From Cricetomys ansorgei (lineage: Eukaryota > Chordata > Mammalia > Rodentia > Nesomyidae): a DNA stretch of 64,000 nucleotides. Position 1 is the first letter of the stretch; every line of letters starts with the position of its first letter. Below the pieces are notes generated by a model. It had not been told where the DNA came from. It saw nothing but the letters and a program-made list of their open reading frames with translations, and searched no databases. Shown here piece after piece: positions 35,237 to 48,560 of the stretch. Both the position numbers and the translations under genes were made by a program. The stretch is taken from positions 9,911,001 through 9,975,000 of the forward strand of contig JAMJFZ010002307.1 of NCBI GenBank assembly GCA_026225945.1, read 5' to 3'.

Positions 35237-35459
35237 TCAAAATTGTCTTTGTGTAATCTAGTATTACCGTTGTTTTTAGAATATAGTTTGTCTTATTTGA
35301 TCATCTGTAAGATATCCATTATAGCAAATACCATCACCTCTCTGCTCTGCTCAGTCAAGTTTGTTGGTAGACTGTGAACCTTGTTTGAAGTCAAAACATC
35401 ACTCCCATTGTCAATATGCTTTATTTATAATGAGAATTAATTTGAATGGTCACAATTTT

Positions 35460-35604
35460 TTTTTTGAGACAGGGTTTCTCTGTTGTAACTCTGGCTGTCC
35501 TGGAACTCACCCTGTAGACCAGGCTGGCCTCAAACTCACAGAGATCTGCCTGCCTCTGCCTCCTGAGTGCTGGGATTAAAGGCTTGTGCCACCACCGCCC
35601 CAGT
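35460..35604 (-). repeat. B1 SINE, antisense, with imperfect target-site duplication
   Basis: GAGACAGGGTTTCTCTGTTG, CTGGCTGTCCTGGAACTCAC, CAGGCTGGCCTCAAACTCAC and GTGCTGGGATTAAAGGC are near consensus. Flanking 16-mers GAATGGTCACAATTTT (35444-35459) and GAATAGTCCCAATTTT (35605-35620) match at 14 of 16 positions. Confidence 0.95.
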
Positions 35605-35814
35605 GAATAGTCCCAATTTTCAAAAATTGTATTATGATGATAAAATTTTCATTTTTACTGAAGGGAAGAAATCTTTAAGAAATGGCAAGTTCATTTTTAT
35701 GCTGGAATGCTTTTGCGATGGAGGTGCAGGCAGAAATAAAGTCACACTTCACAGGTTCCTGGACCAGGTCCTAAGTTAAATTCATTGTGTGCTTTTCAAC
35801 ACTCCGGTGCTCGG

Positions 35815-35920
35815 AGACAGGTAGGATGGCTCAGAGAATGTGCAACACTTGACGGCAAGCTTGGAAAGCTGAATTCATTCCCCAAAATCCACGTGCAAGG
35901 AGACAACTAACTACTATAAG

Positions 35921-35956
<36 letters not shown>

Positions 35957-35957
35957 T
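35815..35957 (+). repeat. B2-superfamily SINE with (CA)n tail
   Basis: GACAGGTAGGATGGCTCAGA, GGCAAGCTTGGAAAGCTGAA and CCCAAAATCCACGTGCAAGG, then about 15 CA units (35926-35955). Confidence 0.75.
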
Positions 35958-37776
35958 TTTTTAATCCCCACTGTTGGTGATGAGTGGGTATATACCAATG
36001 TGTGTCTGTGTGATGATTAAAACTAACATTCCAGGTACTTGGAACCCAAGCAGTCTGTGAGTTCTCATGCTTTCTAGCTTTAAATAAATAAAAGATGTTG
36101 GGTATAAAGAAAGTCAATGCTTAGAATCACATTTAGCTTTGTTTCTCCAAACAGGGCAAGTCCCCCGTCTAGAATATGGGATAATGTAAAAAAAAAAAAA
36201 ATGTGAAACTGCTTCCACCCTAGACACTGGGGTATGTCTTAGATCCAGGGTGATCTGATGCAAACCAAATGGTAACAAAAACAAAAATTATTCATGAGAG
36301 TTCAATAAAAATGTCCAGGAGTGTCATCGCACAGTGGAAGCATCTCATAAACTGTGTGTGCTTTAGAAGTCACAGCAACTCAACTATCTCTGAACAGCGA
36401 CACCAGGCAAGACACAAGATGCATCTGCCCAGGGCCTCGTACTTGTCTGATTTACATGAAGTAGATGATGAGATTCTGGACATTTGAGCTGGTGAAATTT
36501 TGGGCAAGGACTACAATGGGTTGAGAATATTGAAGGACTTGGGATGGCACACACACACACACTACAAACAGGTATGTTTTTAGGGCTCATAGAGCTGTGA
36601 TGGATCAGATCATGGTCCCCAACAAATATGTCAACTGGCTAGCTTTTAAAGCTTGTGAATATGTTGCCTTAAATGAAGAAGGGGTTTGGCAGACGAGATT
36701 GAGTTTATATGGATGCAGAGATGATAGAGTTTTTCTAGGTGCATCAAGAGGAGCGGAACCTGAAAGTTGAAAAGCTAAGGACCTTTACAGGCTCTGGTCA
36801 GAGACTGGGGTCAGAGGTTGAGGCCAGGGGAAGATGGGACTGGGAAGTATCGGACATAGAGACTTATAATGGTTTCAAAAGACCCTTGAACCTTGAAGGA
36901 GCTGTTATGGTCAGAGATTTTAACAACTCACCCAGTGCATGAATCTAGTAAACGGCAAAGTGGTTGGAACCTGAGCTAGGTGTGCAACTCTACACGAGAT
37001 CTTTGTCTGTTTAGGTCCATCTCTGACTAGTTTATGGAGACAAAGCTCAACAAAGGCACTCAGCACCAGAGGTCACAGAACACAAATGTCCTTTAGTTGT
37101 CTCCCCTTAACCTGCTTGTCATTTATGAAATTCTCGTTGGATTCCAAAGAGCCTTGTTCTATGACACCCAGTCATTACAATAAGTTGATAGTCCAGTAGC
37201 AAGACTCTTGGGATCCAAGTCCTGGCCTAACTGCTGCATGTGAGTTCCAGAAGGTGGACATTTGTGCAGGAGCTGACCTGATTACTGATTGGCATGTTGA
37301 AGGTGCACAGTAGATATCTGGAGGAGAGGAGACTGACTCGGGTTGGTGCTGTCAGTGTTTCCATAGAATAACTCATGGAAATGTTTTAGAAAAGCGCAGG
37401 GCAAGCTGTCTCAGGCATGATAGTGAGTCCTGTGTATCTGCAATTGGCTGAACCTGCTCCGGATGCCCGCCATCCAGAACTACTGTCATTTTATGACTGG
37501 ACCCCTCTTCTCTTGTTCTTGGCCTTTCTCACCTTCTCATTCTCACTAGGAACTGTTTTGCTTCAGTGGCAACATTTAAGTAGGATCATCAGTGTTTATA
37601 AAATATAAGCTCAGCTATGAATGCTTAAGATTAACTTTCTCCTCCAGTATAATTGTGCATAAAATACTCAGCACTCAGTGAATTGCCAGCAGTAACTTAG
37701 TAGGAATCATTCCTTTTAAAAGATCTTTTAAAATGAATTCTCTGTCCAGAGAGATGACATGGGGTCTTGGTTTTAT

Positions 37777-37977
37777 TTTTTCTTTTCTTTCTTTCTTTTT
37801 TTGTTTGTTTTTGTTTGTTTGTTTTGTTTTTGTTTTTCGAGACAAGGTTTCTGTGTTGTAACTCTGGCTGACCTGGAAAACTCACTCTGTAGACCAGGCT
37901 GACATCCAACTCAGAGACCCATCTGTCTCTGCCTCCCGAGTGCTGGGGTTAAAGGAGTGTACCACCACCACCCAGCA
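37777..37977 (-). repeat. B1 SINE, antisense, with long T/G-rich tail
   Basis: The tail (37777-37837, TTTC and GTTT units) is followed by GAGACAAGGTTTCTGTGTTG, TAGACCAGGCTGACATCCAA, CTCCCGAGTGCTGGGGTTAA and GTACCACCACCACCCAGC. Confidence 0.9.
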
Positions 37978-38004
37978 TGGTCTGGTTTTTCATATTAACT
38001 TAAT

Positions 38005-38372
38005 GCTTTCTATGATGATTGCTCTTCATTTTCAACTTGACTAGATGAAGAATCATAGAGAAATTTCTGGGTGTCGATGAGGGGTTTACCAGCAGGGTTT
38101 AACTAAGAAATATAGACCCACCTTCATATGGGTAGCATCATCCCATGGTTTGGGGTCCTGGACTAAAAGAAGAAAGCAAGTTGAGTACTAGCGTCCACAT
38201 CTGTTTGCCCCTGACTGTGGATGCCGTGTGAGCAGGCACCTCATGCTTCCGCAGCTATGCCTTCTGTGCCATGGTGGACCGTACCCTCAAGCCATGAGCC
38301 AACGTAAACCCATTCTTGCTCAAGTTGTTTTTTCAAAGTGTTTCAACACCACAATGGGAAAAGCAACCCGAG
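38005..38372 (+). repeat. RMER/MaLR-like interspersed repeat
   Basis: TTTTCAACTTGACTAGATGA, TTTCTGGGTGTCGATGAGGG, CATCATCCCATGGTTTGGGG, GACTGTGGATGCCGTGTGAG, CATGAGCCAACGTAAACCCA and GGGAAAAGCAACCCGAG follow the rodent family end to end. It is a longer copy than that at 18715-19000. Confidence 0.7.
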
Positions 38373-39827
38373 TCCACGAGTCAGCACATGCTTTTCCCTG
38401 CTCCAGTGCATTTTTTGGTGCAAGATCTACAGTTTTTCCAGCTGAGGACTTAACTGGTCATCACACCAGGCCTTTACACTTGAATACAGGTGATAATACA
38501 AAGCCCAAGCTGGAGACTGCATGTATTTGAAAAATACCTTCCCTGGGGATAAAGTATGATTGAGATAAGGTGTCATTTTTTAGCATGTTTATGCCAACTT
38601 TGTAATAAGCTGACAATGTTAATTATGTCTTTTCAGGAAGCCAGGGCCATCTTTCCATTCAACAAGGCTTTGTCTGAACAGGACAAAATGTTCCTTCTTC
38701 CTGTTTTCATAGATAAAAACGCCAGGTCTATACTGTTTCACAAGATTGCACACTGTTCAGCCCAATGTGCTTGTTACAGCTCCATCTTTGGGCTAAGTAT
38801 GAATTCTAGTGAGAAACCATTGCCCATGATGGTGAGGGCTCACTCTTATGAACTTGTGCAACAACACAGTCTTGTTCTCTTGTTCTAACTGGATAGGGAG
38901 GAAGGTTATTTGGCCCACACTCTTCAAGCAAAGGTCACACATTTGGCTCTGGAGTGCTTGTAGCAAAGGACATCCCATGGGTACTGTGTTGGGTGTGTCT
39001 GATAAAGGTTGATGGCTTTCTCCCATGCTTCTCCATACAGGTTGTGTACCTCTTAGTACACAGAACACAGACCATTGGTTGAGCTACTGTTGCCTTTCAG
39101 TTCGTGCATCAGATCTGAGGCATGCACTGAGAATAGGATGGGCACAGAAGCTGTAAGCTTTCTAGGGTAGAGAATAAATAACACATTAGCGACGGATTTA
39201 CTGTGAGTGATGCAACTTCTATGGCTCTGCCTACCTCTGTTTGTGCCATCCCGACTTCCACCCACTTTCTGGAACTGATTTTCATTTGACCTCCATTCAA
39301 TTCTAGACAAATAAATGCTAATGGGTTTGGATAATTAATGAAACAAACAAGGAGAAACAAAACCAGTTAAGCTTTGCTGTGTCTTAAAGAGACAAGTGGG
39401 AAATTTCCATAGGTTACCGAAGGAGGATATAGCATCATTCACAGAGCTGGATGAAGGCCACCTACTTAGCAGGAAGAAAAATGAGTGGGCAGGAAAGAAA
39501 GATTAGCAGTGACCTTTCTCTTTGCTCCCACTCTGCTTCCTAAGCAAGCTGAGAAGTTGCCCTTGAAGGGGAGGAGGGGGTGGCTTAGTCTGTTACAGCA
39601 CTTTAATGCTGTAGTACTTTACCCAAATCAACACTCCTGACGGCAGTGGATATCTCAACACCCCCTACCCCGTCTCTCCACAGCTAATTAGACTCTTCTC
39701 AAGTCAACAGCTACTTGTTCATTAGTCATGATTTGAGTGGTGCTCACAAAGGCTCTTCTTCTCAGGACTTTGCAAACATTAATTTGACTAGCTCTTCAAC
39801 TGTGGGCGTAGCAGGTCAACACATTTG

Positions 39828-40025
39828 TAAAGGTTTTATATTTATTTATATGCGTGCATAGGAGTACGTGCATGGGAGCGTGGGTGCCTACCAAAGGTAG
39901 AAGAGGGTGTCAGATCCCCTGGAGTTGGAGTGACAGATGGTTACAAACAACCTGATGTGTATGCTAGGGAAAGGGTTAGGGTCCTCTGATAAAGCAGTAC
40001 ATGCTCTGAGTTTTCTCTCCCACCC
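39828..40025 (-). repeat. B3 SINE, antisense
   Basis: GTAGAAGAGGGTGTCAGATC, CCCTGGAGTTGGAGTGACAG and GGGTCCTCTGATAAAGCAGT. Confidence 0.85.
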
Positions 40026-40212
40026 TACAGGTTAACTCTTCCTACAGATTACAGGCTGGAAGACACTGATGTTGATATTAGCAACACAAAACTCTCCACT
40101 TCTGGGGAATAAATGAGTAAATCCTCAGTGTTAGCCACTGTGTGACCTTAGGCAATCTGTACATTGGGTTTGCAGACACACTAGCCATTGGTGTGGTTAT
40201 AAAAATGATGCT

Positions 40213-40388
40213 TAAAGTCTAGTATGGTAGTGCACGCCTTTAATCCCAGCACGCAGGAGGCAGAGTTGAGCGGATCTCTGTTAGTTTGAGGCCAGCCTAG
40301 TCTACAGAGTTAGTTCCAGGACAGCCATAGTTAGAATTACAATAGGGAAACCCTGTCTTGAACTCTGCTCCCCCCCCCCAAAAAAAAA
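40213..40388 (+). repeat. B1 SINE, sense
   Basis: GTATGGTAGTGCACGCC, TTTAATCCCAGCACGCAGGA, GAGGCCAGCCTAGTCTACAG and AGGGAAACCCTGTCTTGA, ending in C9 A9. Confidence 0.9.
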
Positions 40389-40479
40389 TGATGCCTATAG
40401 GTCAGGAGGCAGAGGACAGACTGGTTTATATAGAGTCCCAGGCTGTCTTTAAGAGAGAAAGAGGTGGGAGTTATTATTA

Positions 40480-40680
40480 TGGGACTGGAGAGATGGCTCA
40501 GTGATTAAAGAGTACTTGCTCCTTCAGAGGGTCTGAGTTCAGTTTCAGCACCCACATCTGTCAGCTGCGAGCTTCCTGTAACTAACTCCAGAGGATCTAG
40601 CACCCTCCTCTGGCTTCCAATCCAAGGGCACCAACACACACACACACACAAAACACAAAGAAAAACCTGTCTTGTTTTGT
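40480..40680 (+). repeat. B3/B2 SINE, sense
   Basis: GGGACTGGAGAGATGGCTCA, GTGATTAAAGAGTACTTGCT, CAGCACCCACATCTGTCAGC and CACCCTCCTCTGGCTTCCAA, then a CA/A-rich tail. Confidence 0.9.
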
Positions 40681-41109
40681 TTTTTTAAATAATACCTAGG
40701 GAACCTAACACTCCCCAGTAAGTTTTTTTTCCCCTCAGGATTTTAGCAAGTTCTCAGCAGTCAGACACAGGAGCCGAAACTCAGCAGCTAGAGGAAAAGC
40801 TAAAGCCCTGCTGCTATCACCAGAATTGCTGTGAAACGGTAAAGCAAAGAGAGCTTCTTCCTTGGTGACTAGACATGAGGTCGAAATTTTTGGGAGAGAT
40901 GGGTGGGCTCCAGTCTTTTAAACAACACCAAGGCTGTATACACAGCGCTTGTGGGAATCTGAGATAAGGGTCTGCTAGCAAAATGCATAGCGTTCCTTTG
41001 TAACACAGACTCCACTGCAGTAGGGAGGCTGTGCTCCCTTTTATTTAGAACCATAAATTATTAGTTAAATAAAGCTGATATTTCAAAGCATATATTCAAA
41101 GATATACTT

Positions 41110-41365
41110 ATTTTTTAATTGAAAATAATTTTTTTTCCATATGGTATATTCTGATTATGAGATCCTCCTCCCCTCCCCTCTCCTCCCATCCAAATCCACA
41201 ACTGATCTCTCTCTCAGGTTAGAAAACAAACAGGAATTTATAGAATAATGATAAAACAAGATAAAACAAAAGCACAGGACAAAACAAATATGCAGAAGAA
41301 AAAGAGCCAAAGAAAAAGCACAAGAAACACGTGTAGATGCAGACACATGCACATTCACACATACA
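41110..41365 (-). mobile_element. L1 3' UTR fragment, antisense
   Basis: TATATTCTGATTATGAGATC, CCATCCAAATCCACAACTGA, GTTAGAAAACAAACAGGAAT, GAAGAAAAAGAGCCAAAGAA and AGCACAAGAAACACGTGTAG match the reverse of a rodent L1 3' UTR subfamily. The Cys/Phe-rich minus frames here are not genes. Confidence 0.75.
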
Positions 41366-42299
41366 GGAATGTATTTTTAAGAACTGGGAAGCTGCAGGCA
41401 AAAAGTGACTGAGTGTGCAGGAAGAATGTTGCCCCAAAGAGGCTGGTGTTTAGTAGCTTCTGAACTGTCCCCTGTGATCCTACAGAAAGGCCTCTGCTTC
41501 CCCTCCTGCCCCTCACCCCCCCCCAACCCCCCAACCCCAGCAGCAAGGCCTGGAATGTGCTGCAGAAGGAAGTCTGTGTTTGTTAGACTTCGGTTGGCGC
41601 CCTGTGAAAGTGTGCCAGGAAAGCCTAGATGTCCTCCAGAAGCCAGCCATCTCCTCTCTACTCTCCTGCATGCGATTTAGCATAATCCCCTCCAGGCCCT
41701 GCACACTGGGAAATAATCTGAAACCCTCTCTGACTCACTGTTTTGATTGTTCTCAAGGCATTTGATTTTCATGTCTTTTCCTCCTCTCCCAGCCAAGTCT
41801 CAGCTTCAAATCCTTCTGTGGGGAGGGGTGGGAAAACAGACTGAGAAGAAGTACCCCCCCCTTCCCACTGGTGCACTCTCCATAGCCAGAAGCATTTACT
41901 AGCACCAAAATTTAGGAACAGGAAGAGACAGTCAATGAAACAGTAGCCAAATGGTTGAGAAAGTTTCTCCCATTTACAATTATACTCAAATTTTTTCTTG
42001 TTGACAGATTTTTTTTTTTCATCCAAACCAGACAGAGTCAAAATGCCAGATGACCAGGGATATCTCCTAGCTGAAAGCTCAGCGTGCACTCTGCTGTATT
42101 ATGTGGCTGTTATTAGGCCTTAGACCCATGTGTGTTCATAAAACTGTCATTTCTCTGGTTTGTTTTTCTTTCTGGGGAGCCTAGGAATGGGGCTAGCGTT
42201 GAGATTATCACAGTCTTCAGAGACAAGTATAAATTCTACAGTCTTCGCCAGGGAAGAGCACACCAGTTGTTCATTCAGTACTAAATGGTCAGCCCTGAA

Positions 42300-42490
42300 A
42301 ACATGCATGCAATAACATTACACAGACTGAGCAGGTTGTATTTAGGAATATGTATGTAAATGCACAAAGAGTCCAAATTTGAAATAGAACAAGGAGGGGT
42401 GGAGTAGATGGGAGGGTTTGGATGGATGAAAGGGAAGGGGAAATGATGTAATCATATTGAAATCTCAAAAAATAAAAGCTATAATTAAAA
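42300..42490 (+). mobile_element. L1 3' end, sense
   Basis: ACATTACACAGACTGAGCAG, GTATTTAGGAATATGTATGT, GGGAGGGTTTGGATGGATGA and GAAATGATGTAATCATATTG, then an A-rich tail, are the 3' terminus of a rodent L1. Confidence 0.8.
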
Positions 42491-43369
42491 AGAAAGAGAT
42501 TTAAAGGGACTAGGATTCCATAACGAATTGGTTACTTGCAGGGTTGCTACATGGAGATGCAAGCTTGTGTGGATTATTTTGTGGTGTCAGAAAGGAACTG
42601 TGCTGTGGCGGGGGAGTGGGGGGGAGCGTTATTACAAAGGGAATCTGTTGTTTAGTTGACAGTAGCCTCCCAATGTTAATTTCTTAGTTTTGATGAATAG
42701 ATGATGGTTACCTGACATGTTGGATATTCCTGAATCCTCATGAAAAGTAAATGGGACTTTATTACACTGTTGCTACAACTCTTTTCTAAGTCTAGAGTGG
42801 TCTCAAATGAGTTCCCGTAGGTTGATATTTTGTTGTCTTTCTGCACCTTTCAACACTAGGAAATAAGTGGCTACATAACTCTCACGTCGGTGTCAAGGGA
42901 GCTGCATCCAATGAAAGTTGGAATCCATTTGTTCCTGCAACAGCCATGTTTGTATTCAACAGCCAACATATCCGTTGCATTGTTAGTCTTCTGGACTGAA
43001 CAGCTCACAAGTTAGGCAGATCCTGGCAAAGCTATATGTATCAGGTCAAAGGAAGTACATGGGCCTATGGGGAAACACAGAAGAAGCTAACCGAGACTAC
43101 CAGATACCATAGCTGCAAATGGGTATGGATTAACCAAGATTGAAGAAAGAGGGGAAGGGGGTAGGAACGTGTCTGATGCAGAAGAAACTGCAGCAGAGAT
43201 GAGAGACAGCGATGAAATGAGAAATGAAGCGACAATGTCTAGATTATGGAGTCCAGTGGGAGGACAGATGAAGCTGGAAAGATAAGCAGAGGCTAGACCA
43301 CACTGAGGCATCAGTGGTTTAACTGAAATAGCATGGGAAGCTAATAAAGAGCTTGAATCAGGAGCCTGG

Positions 43370-43690
43370 GGAGATGGCTCTGTGGGAGGGTGCTTGCTAT
43401 ACAAGCTGATCCCTACCACCCACATGCAAAGCTGAGCATGGTAGTGAGCACTCACACTGCTGATAGGTGGAAGCAGGAAATATACACCTAGACAGTCCAG
43501 CAAATCGGTGAGCTCCAGGTTCAGTGGGAGACGCTGTCTTAAAATAGTAACTTAGACAAGCAATGGAGGACACACCTGATGTTGACCTCTGATGATACAC
43601 CTCTGTTGACCTACATACCCGAGTGTGTATAAGCACATACACGCACGCACACACACACACACACACACGCATACACACACATGCATACAT

Positions 43691-43722
<32 letters not shown>
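43370..43722 (+). repeat. B4A-type SINE with compound CA tail
   Basis: GCCTGGGGAGATGGCTCTGT, GCTGAGCATGGTAGTGAGCA, ATCGGTGAGCTCCAGGTTCA, GGGAGACGCTGTCTTAAAAT and GTTGACCTCTGATGATACAC. The interrupted (CA)n tail covers about 43640-43722. Confidence 0.8.
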
Positions 43723-43723
<1 letters not shown>

Positions 43724-44557
43724 AAGAGCTTGAATTGGGAAGTTTAATTTAAAAATAAAAATTATAGTTGGGTCCAAACCCAAAACCTCTGGCTTCCTTA
43801 GGAAAGAAATAGATTATGTGGGACAGAAGAAGAGGGGCTGGGAGAGCGAGAGGGCAGTTACAACAGTCTTAGTGAACAAGGCCATAGCCTTGGTACCTTG
43901 CAACTAATAGGGACAGATTAGAGGAGCCTTGGGAAAGCACAGTCAACGGAGGTCAATGTTTGATAGGATGGAGACAAGGAAAGGGGTGATTTACTGTTTA
44001 GAATACTCACTTGCACGTCTAGGATCTGGAAGTCATTTAATCTATGCATAAATTCAAGCTCTGCAGACTGCAGTGGCTTGTGTCTGGTATGTAGCTGTCT
44101 GGCGATCCATGTGAGCACATGAGTAACGTGTCCCCTCACCAGTCATGTCCTACATTCTTGAGTTTATGCAGACTCTGTAATTTGTTTCTAACCAGTAGAA
44201 AATGACAAGGATGGTAGGGTGGCGCTTCTATAATTAAATTACATTATATAAAACTCTGCCTTGGCTGACTGACTTTGGAAAGGGCTTTCCTGCTCTCTTT
44301 GAAGTTTCTGCTATGTTAAAAGGGGACTGCAGGCGAAGGATTGTGGGTAAAGCCCAAGCTCTGTAAGTGGCCAAGGATGACCAACATCATGAAACCTTGG
44401 GCTACAAAATCACTTTGAGGCACTGAGTTCTGCCGACCACATGGAGACGTTTGGAAGCAAATCTTTCCCAAACCAAGTCCCCAGTGAGAAGACAGTTCCA
44501 ACAGATGCTTTGATTGTTCGGAGCCAAGGACCCCTGACCTACAGAAACTGTGAGATT

Positions 44558-44695
44558 CTGGGTGTGGCGGTGAGTATCTGTAATCCCAGCATTTGGGAGG
44601 TGGAGGCAGGAGGATCAGGAGTTCATGGACAGCTTTGGCTGCACAGTGCATTGGCGAGCACAGCGGGCTCCAGGAAAGAAAACCAGAAACACTGA
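44558..44695 (+). repeat. Old B1-like SINE, sense
   Basis: GGGTGTGGCGGTGAGTATCT, GTAATCCCAGCATTTGGGAG, GTGGAGGCAGGAGGATCAGG and AGTTCATGGACAGC. Confidence 0.85.
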
Positions 44696-45549
44696 GATAA
44701 CTGAGTGTGCTGTTCTGAGCCACTGAGTGGGGACAGTTTGTACAGCAACAGAAGGGACATTCTGGATCACTCTTTCTCTCCTTCTTACTCCTCATCTCTA
44801 TCTCTGTGCATCCTCAGAGCCTTACCCCGAGGGCTCTTCTTTTTGCCTTTCATTTTTATGTTTTCAGCTATGTGTCTGATACTCCAAATACTGAAATCTC
44901 TCATTGGCTCTATTCGTCAGAACTGGCTGAGTCACAAACTAAGAGACATCTTTACCACCTGGGGCAAACCTGGTGTGAAAATAGGACATTTGCTCCCAGG
45001 TGTCAGAACACCTCGGTGCTTTCCTGCTGTTTAAACTCTGCAAGGCCATCACAGACCCGAGCTGGCCTCCCCTCTCCCCTGAGCCTCGTCACAGGCCCTG
45101 TGGTCTACTGTGCTTTAAGGCTTTATGTAAGCCACTGTCATCTCCCTGATTTGTGCTTTATGACCCCTCTTTAATCTCTAACAAACCCCCTGACTTCCCC
45201 CTATTCCTGTGCTATTCTTGTGAGAAGAGTAATATACTTTGAATTAACACCGGAAAATGGATAGGAAATTATGGAAACAGCATATTTGGGAATGTACAGT
45301 CTAAGAATTCGTACATGTGTCTGTCTGAGACTCTCCCTGGTATTGCTGTCAAGCTTTTGGCTGACATTGGTGATAACCAGAAGACAGTTTTTGTTTGACT
45401 TTTCCATGGACTTATGAAGACAGATTTATCAAGAAAACCCCTTTGGCCTTTAAAAAAATAATACTGGTTTGACCCTCACTTTTAGTGAAGGCCATGTGAA
45501 TTTATCTCCCAGAAGACCCCTTTTCTAATCCTCTGTTTATGGAATAGTA

Positions 45550-45690
45550 TATTCAACCAATGCTTATTTGTCATTTGCTCTAAGCCAGTCTCTGCCTGGG
45601 GCTCCGGGGATACAGCAACGAACAGCCTGGTTGAACTCCGTGGAATTTGTCTTGTAAAATGAAGATATATATCATAGGAAAGTTAATAGC
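45550..45690 (+). repeat. Probable ancient mammalian repeat fragment
   Basis: TATTCAACCAATGCTTATTT ... GCCTGGGGCTCCGGGGATAC, AGCAACGAACAGCC resembles an old, pan-mammalian interspersed repeat (MIR/L2-age). The family is uncertain. Confidence 0.4.
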
Positions 45691-48195
45691 TACAGCACAC
45701 AGTGTTTCAGAAGTGACGGCTGCAATAACCAAAATAAAGAGAAGGGGTTGGAAAGAGAGCATGGGCATTTACAAGTTTGGACAGGGTGGTCAGAAACTCT
45801 TTCAGTGGCAACAGCGCACTTAATAAAGTATTTGTAGAGAGGGAGGTAGTAGATGGTTAACAGTTGCCCTGTGCAAAGAGAACCCAAAGTGTAGAGGTCC
45901 TGTATCCAAAAAGGAGGCCAGTTGAGCGGACCAGAGTCGAGTAGAGGTAAAGAAAGAGTTCAGCGAGATATGTTTGGAGTGTTGGGACCATGCAGATCTA
46001 CAGACTGCTCTAAGAACAAGGATTATTTGAGCAGGATAGAGTGAAATGGATTACATCTGATAGTACTGCTCTAACTCCTCAACATAACATGTTCACGCAG
46101 GAGTGAGCTGGAAGACAAAGGCAGAAGCAGACATGGTGTAGAAGACTACTGCCATAATCTGCAGTAAATTCAGAATGTCCCCGTTACCACAGAAGGCTCT
46201 GCTGGACTTCTGGGTAGGAGAGACCACATGGAGTATTTGTTCTTTTTGAGTGATAGTGTCTCAGTCCCTGCTCTGTGAGGACATGGCGGTCTGGAAGATT
46301 TCCTTCATTACTACCAATGGAGTAAAGAAAATGATGGGAGGGATGATAGATCTCTCCTTTGCTCAAGAAGGATGTATCTATGGGCTATAATTTTAGCTGG
46401 AAAAGCCCTTTGAAGGAAAGGGAAATAAACTGTTGCTGAATGGAAATGCAACTTTCATAAGCTTTTGGTATAAGCATGTCATATGTCAATCCATTCAATG
46501 TTAACAATGCTTTCACCTTTACCTTCACACTAAACCTGTAAACTATAGCCCCAGCTGTAAGTAGGGCTGCTGTAGGAAAAGTTTAGGACAGGAGCCAGCG
46601 CTGAGCAGGGACTGGTTCCCCAGCATTGATCAGAGACTGGATCCCCAAATAACTCCTCCTCAGTGATGGGGATCTTGTACTGCCTGGCTCTGGGCATTTT
46701 TTAATGCCTGGTAGATTAAAGAAAAGTTAAGATAAGGAAGCCTTATACTTTGTGTAACTCCAGGGATAAAGCTGTAGAGAACCTATGGCCATCTCCGGGT
46801 GTCAGTGGTTACTCAAGCTTGGACTTCTGGCCAGAGTTAGCTTTCTTATTTTCCCACAGCCTAATCTAATAGAGCGTAGGATATCTCTGTGCCAAGAAAC
46901 CACAAAATACTAGTGCAAATATGTGAACCCTGGGTAGGGTAGGTGTGGGAGGGAGTTATATTCTCGATTTGAGCACTAATTTGTGAACTTAGTTAAGGAA
47001 GTGATCCACCTGCCTGTGTATTTACTGTTCACCCTTCAAATACATCCTGTTTGGGATCCCAACCCAGTTGTGATTCTGATAGTGGATAACCCATCATAAT
47101 GTTCTCTGTTCTTATTCTCCAGGCCCTCGTTATACTGTGATCCATGTATTTTGTGATACTGCAGAGATCACTATGCAGTCTTATAAAATTGTACTTGGGA
47201 TTCATTTCCATGGAATTCACACCATGTATCTTAATCAAATGCATCAGTGCACTTAGTCTTCCTATTGAAAATAGTCAAATGGTCAAGAAAGAGCTAATAT
47301 TCATTAGCTTCATTTGAACTTGTGCCTGACTCAAACAAACATCAGGACTAAAGTATCAAGGCTGGTCACTGAGGTGCTTGCAACTTAGCAATGATGTTTA
47401 GACCTTGGACCTGTTGAACTTGCTGGCTCCCTGTGCAACTCCACATGGTAGTTGCCTGGGTGTAGACAGCTTTCATTTGTTTGGTACTATATTTACTCCA
47501 GGGTACTTTGTAAGCTTTCCTCTCCCACAAGAGCAATGTCTTTTATTTAGTATTCATTGCTGTGCCTTGATTCTATTTGTTGTTTGGCTCCAGCACCTCC
47601 CAAAGGTCAATTTTAACAGTCTATTTTCTCCCCTCCTCTCCTCAAAAAGTGATCTCGGTCCCAACTCCCAAATTGGCCTTGGATAGTGGAAAAGTTCTCC
47701 AGGGTTGAGACTGGAATAGTGAGAGCTGACCCAGACAGTCTAACTATCTCTGTGGGGATCTTAATTGAAACCAAACTCTTTCTCCATGTTAATGTTTTCC
47801 TAATAGGAAGAAAAAGAAGCAGCCAGACCTAGTGCCCAAACCCTCCTCCATTTTCTGCTCAGCAGTGAAGTTAATAAGGAGCCTTTCCTGGGTATTATGC
47901 ATTGGCTGGGAATCATTTGACTGTCCCCAGGGCCATCCACTTGTCCCAGCTGCTCCATTAATCTCTGGGAAATCCCCAGTGCTGCAACTGTCACTGTATA
48001 ATTAAATGCTTTGTTATTTTCTGCATGGTCCTGTACTTTGGCAGTGTATTTTTATTAAGAGCAGGGCCTGTTGTTTGTCATTTGTCCCATATGGCTGAGA
48101 AGAAGTAGCTTCACATGTTTCTTCTTTGTTCACCATTTCTTCTGAATTAAGCAGTTTTTTCTTCTCTTGTTCCTTCTTTTCTTCTTCCTTCTGTC

Positions 48196-48196
<1 letters not shown>

Positions 48197-48255
<59 letters not shown>

Positions 48256-48407
48256 GAGCTGTATGTATGTATGTATGTATGTGTGTATGAATGAATATCC
48301 ACATGTATGTGTGTGTGTTATACATATATACATATATTGTATATATATGTGTGTATATATATAATTATATGTAATTATATATAATTATATATACACACAC
48401 TCACACA
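48197..48407. repeat. Compound microsatellite (TA)n(GA)n(TGTA)n and AT-rich run
   Basis: TA units are followed by GA units to about 48260, TGTA units, then about 100 bases of ATATA/AATTATAT sequence. Confidence 0.9.
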
Positions 48408-48560
48408 CAAGTTTTTTGTTTTGTTTTTGAGATGGGGTCCCATTGTGTGTAGCCCATGCTGACCTGGAACTTCCTCTGTAGACCAGGCTGGCATTGAACT
48501 CACAGAGATCTGCCTGCCTCTGCCTCCTGAGTTCTGGGGTCAATGGTGTACACATACCTT
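48408..48560 (-). repeat. B1 SINE, antisense
   Basis: GAGATGGGGTCCCATTGTGT, GTAGACCAGGCTGGCATTGA and AACTCACAGAGATCTGCCTG. Confidence 0.9.

Noticed and set aside
43397..43783. 128-codon minus frame with Cys-Val repeats
   Set aside because: It is the translated CA tail and body of a B4A SINE.
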